A stretch of 6,576 nt of DNA, from contig JAAYND010000051.1 of assembly GCA_012521035.1 (NCBI GenBank), positions 1 to 6,576 of the forward strand. The letters run 5' to 3'. The stretch's first letter is position 1; each line of letters begins with the position of its first letter. The notes beneath the pieces are model-generated. The model did not search any database and was not told the origin of the DNA. It saw only the letters and a list, made by a program, of their open reading frames with translations. Below, one piece after another: positions 6,047 through 6,576 of the stretch. The stretch comes from Methanomicrobiales archaeon. GTDB lineage: Archaea; Halobacteriota; Methanomicrobia; Methanomicrobiales; Methanoculleaceae. Both the position numbers and the translations under genes were made by a program.

Positions 6047-6559
6047 TTATGCCGTCACTTCCCGCTCTTCAACGATCTTTGCGGGAGATGGGATCTTATA
6101 GATGCCGCGCTTCAGAGCGGCCTTTGCCTTCTCGGTGTACTGGGGGTGTGTCCAGACGGAGAAGACCTTCTGGCCTGGCTGGACCCGGGCAGCGGTACCG
6201 ACGGCTTTCCCGAAGGCCTGGCGCATCCCTTCTGAGACACGGTCCGCTCCTGCGCCGGTCGCCTGCTTGTTCTCACGGAGAACGTGGTGGGGGAACGTCC
6301 GGAGTTTGAAGCGGTAGTTCGCCCTCCCGACATCCTTGAGAAGCCGCCGGTTGACACTGATACGCGTAGCCTCAAGGGCCGTATGGCGTATCTGGCAGGC
6401 TTCTTCGACGACGATAGAGAGCTCGACCGGGAAATCCGCTGTGAGGTTACCCATATCAAACTGCACGATCTTGCTGCCCGGTACGCCGCCCATGTATTCT
6501 CTGCGCGTATATGCCATCTTTGCGAGATTCCTGTACATCTTCGCTGGTTTTCTTACCAT
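6047..6559 (-). CDS. rpl10e: 50S ribosomal protein L10e (uL16 family)
   Basis: This is a large-subunit ribosomal protein of the L10e/L16 family, located near the A site and central protuberance of the archaeal ribosome. The 170-residue product is full length for archaeal L10e. It has the typical N-terminus RKPAKMYR (3-10), GVPGSKIVQFDMGN (25-38), the basic HHVLRENK segment (90-97) that lies in the conserved loop, a GADRVSEGMRQAFGK segment (103-117) and the KIPSPAKIV ending. The start ATG (6559-6557) has an AGGAG ribosome site with 9 bases of spacing, and the stop is TAA (6049-6047). It is separated from fumA by 87 bases containing a terminator-like sequence, so it is probably a different transcription unit. 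Its own promoter lies beyond the right edge or cannot be seen. Confidence 0.97.
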   Translation of the reverse strand: MVRKPAKMYRNLAKMAYTRREYMGGVPGSKIVQFDMGNLTADFPVELSIVVEEACQIRHTALEATRISVNRRLLKDVGRANYRFKLRTFPHHVLRENKQATGAGADRVSEGMRQAFGKAVGTAARVQPGQKVFSVWTHPQYTEKAKAALKRGIYKIPSPAKIVEEREVTA

Positions 6560-6568
6560 CGTTAAAAA

Positions 6569-6573
6569 CTCCT
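6569..6573 (-). promoter_or_regulatory. Shine-Dalgarno site of rpl10e
   Basis: AGGAG on the minus strand lies 9 bases before the rpl10e ATG, separated by an AT-rich spacer (TTTTTAACG). It shows that rpl10e has a leadered message, in contrast to the probable leaderless start of fumA. Confidence 0.7.
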
Positions 6574-6576
6574 GCC

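Noticed and set aside
1..6576. Mobile elements, CRISPR repeats, tRNA or rRNA genes, defence or toxin systems
   Set aside because: I looked for these and saw none. The window is almost wholly filled by nine recognisable housekeeping genes, and the only gap over 50 bases is 5960-6046.

Overview
The window (6576 bases, GC-rich) comes from a methanogenic archaeon, most likely of the order Methanomicrobiales and resembling Methanoculleus. The evidence for this is an archaeal-type ribosomal protein L10e, a four-subunit ferredoxin-dependent 2-oxoglutarate oxidoreductase, a two-subunit class I fumarase, AT-rich archaeal-style promoter sequence and strong Shine-Dalgarno sites. The genus is an inference from gene content and base composition, not a proven assignment.

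Every gene lies on the minus strand, so transcription runs from right to left. At the right end is rpl10e (6559-6047). An 87-base gap (5960-6046) follows, holding a possible terminator for rpl10e and a likely promoter for the next unit. Then comes an uninterrupted eight-gene cassette: fumA (5959-5120), fumB (5123-4563), korD (4566-4294), korA (4297-3197), korB (3200-2412), korC (2415-1885), sucC (1888-803) and sucD (806 to beyond the left edge). All seven junctions inside the cassette are 4-base stop/start overlaps (five ATGA, one TTGA, one GTGA). This points to one translationally coupled polycistronic unit.

Together the genes encode fumarase (malate to fumarate), ADP-forming succinyl-CoA synthetase (succinate to succinyl-CoA) and 2-oxoglutarate:ferredoxin oxidoreductase (succinyl-CoA + CO2 + reduced ferredoxin to 2-oxoglutarate). 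This is most of the incomplete reductive citrate-cycle arm that methanogens use to make 2-oxoglutarate for glutamate synthesis and nitrogen assimilation. The fumarate-to-succinate step (a fumarate reductase, in methanogens usually the CoM/CoB-dependent TfrAB) and malate dehydrogenase are absent from the window and are presumably encoded elsewhere.

This is core metabolism, and I see no mobile element, CRISPR array, RNA gene or defence system. The points most worth a second look are the consistent overlap architecture, an 11-residue insertion carrying an extra cysteine in the second iron-sulfur motif of KorD, non-ATG starts for korA and korC, and an apparently leaderless start for fumA.
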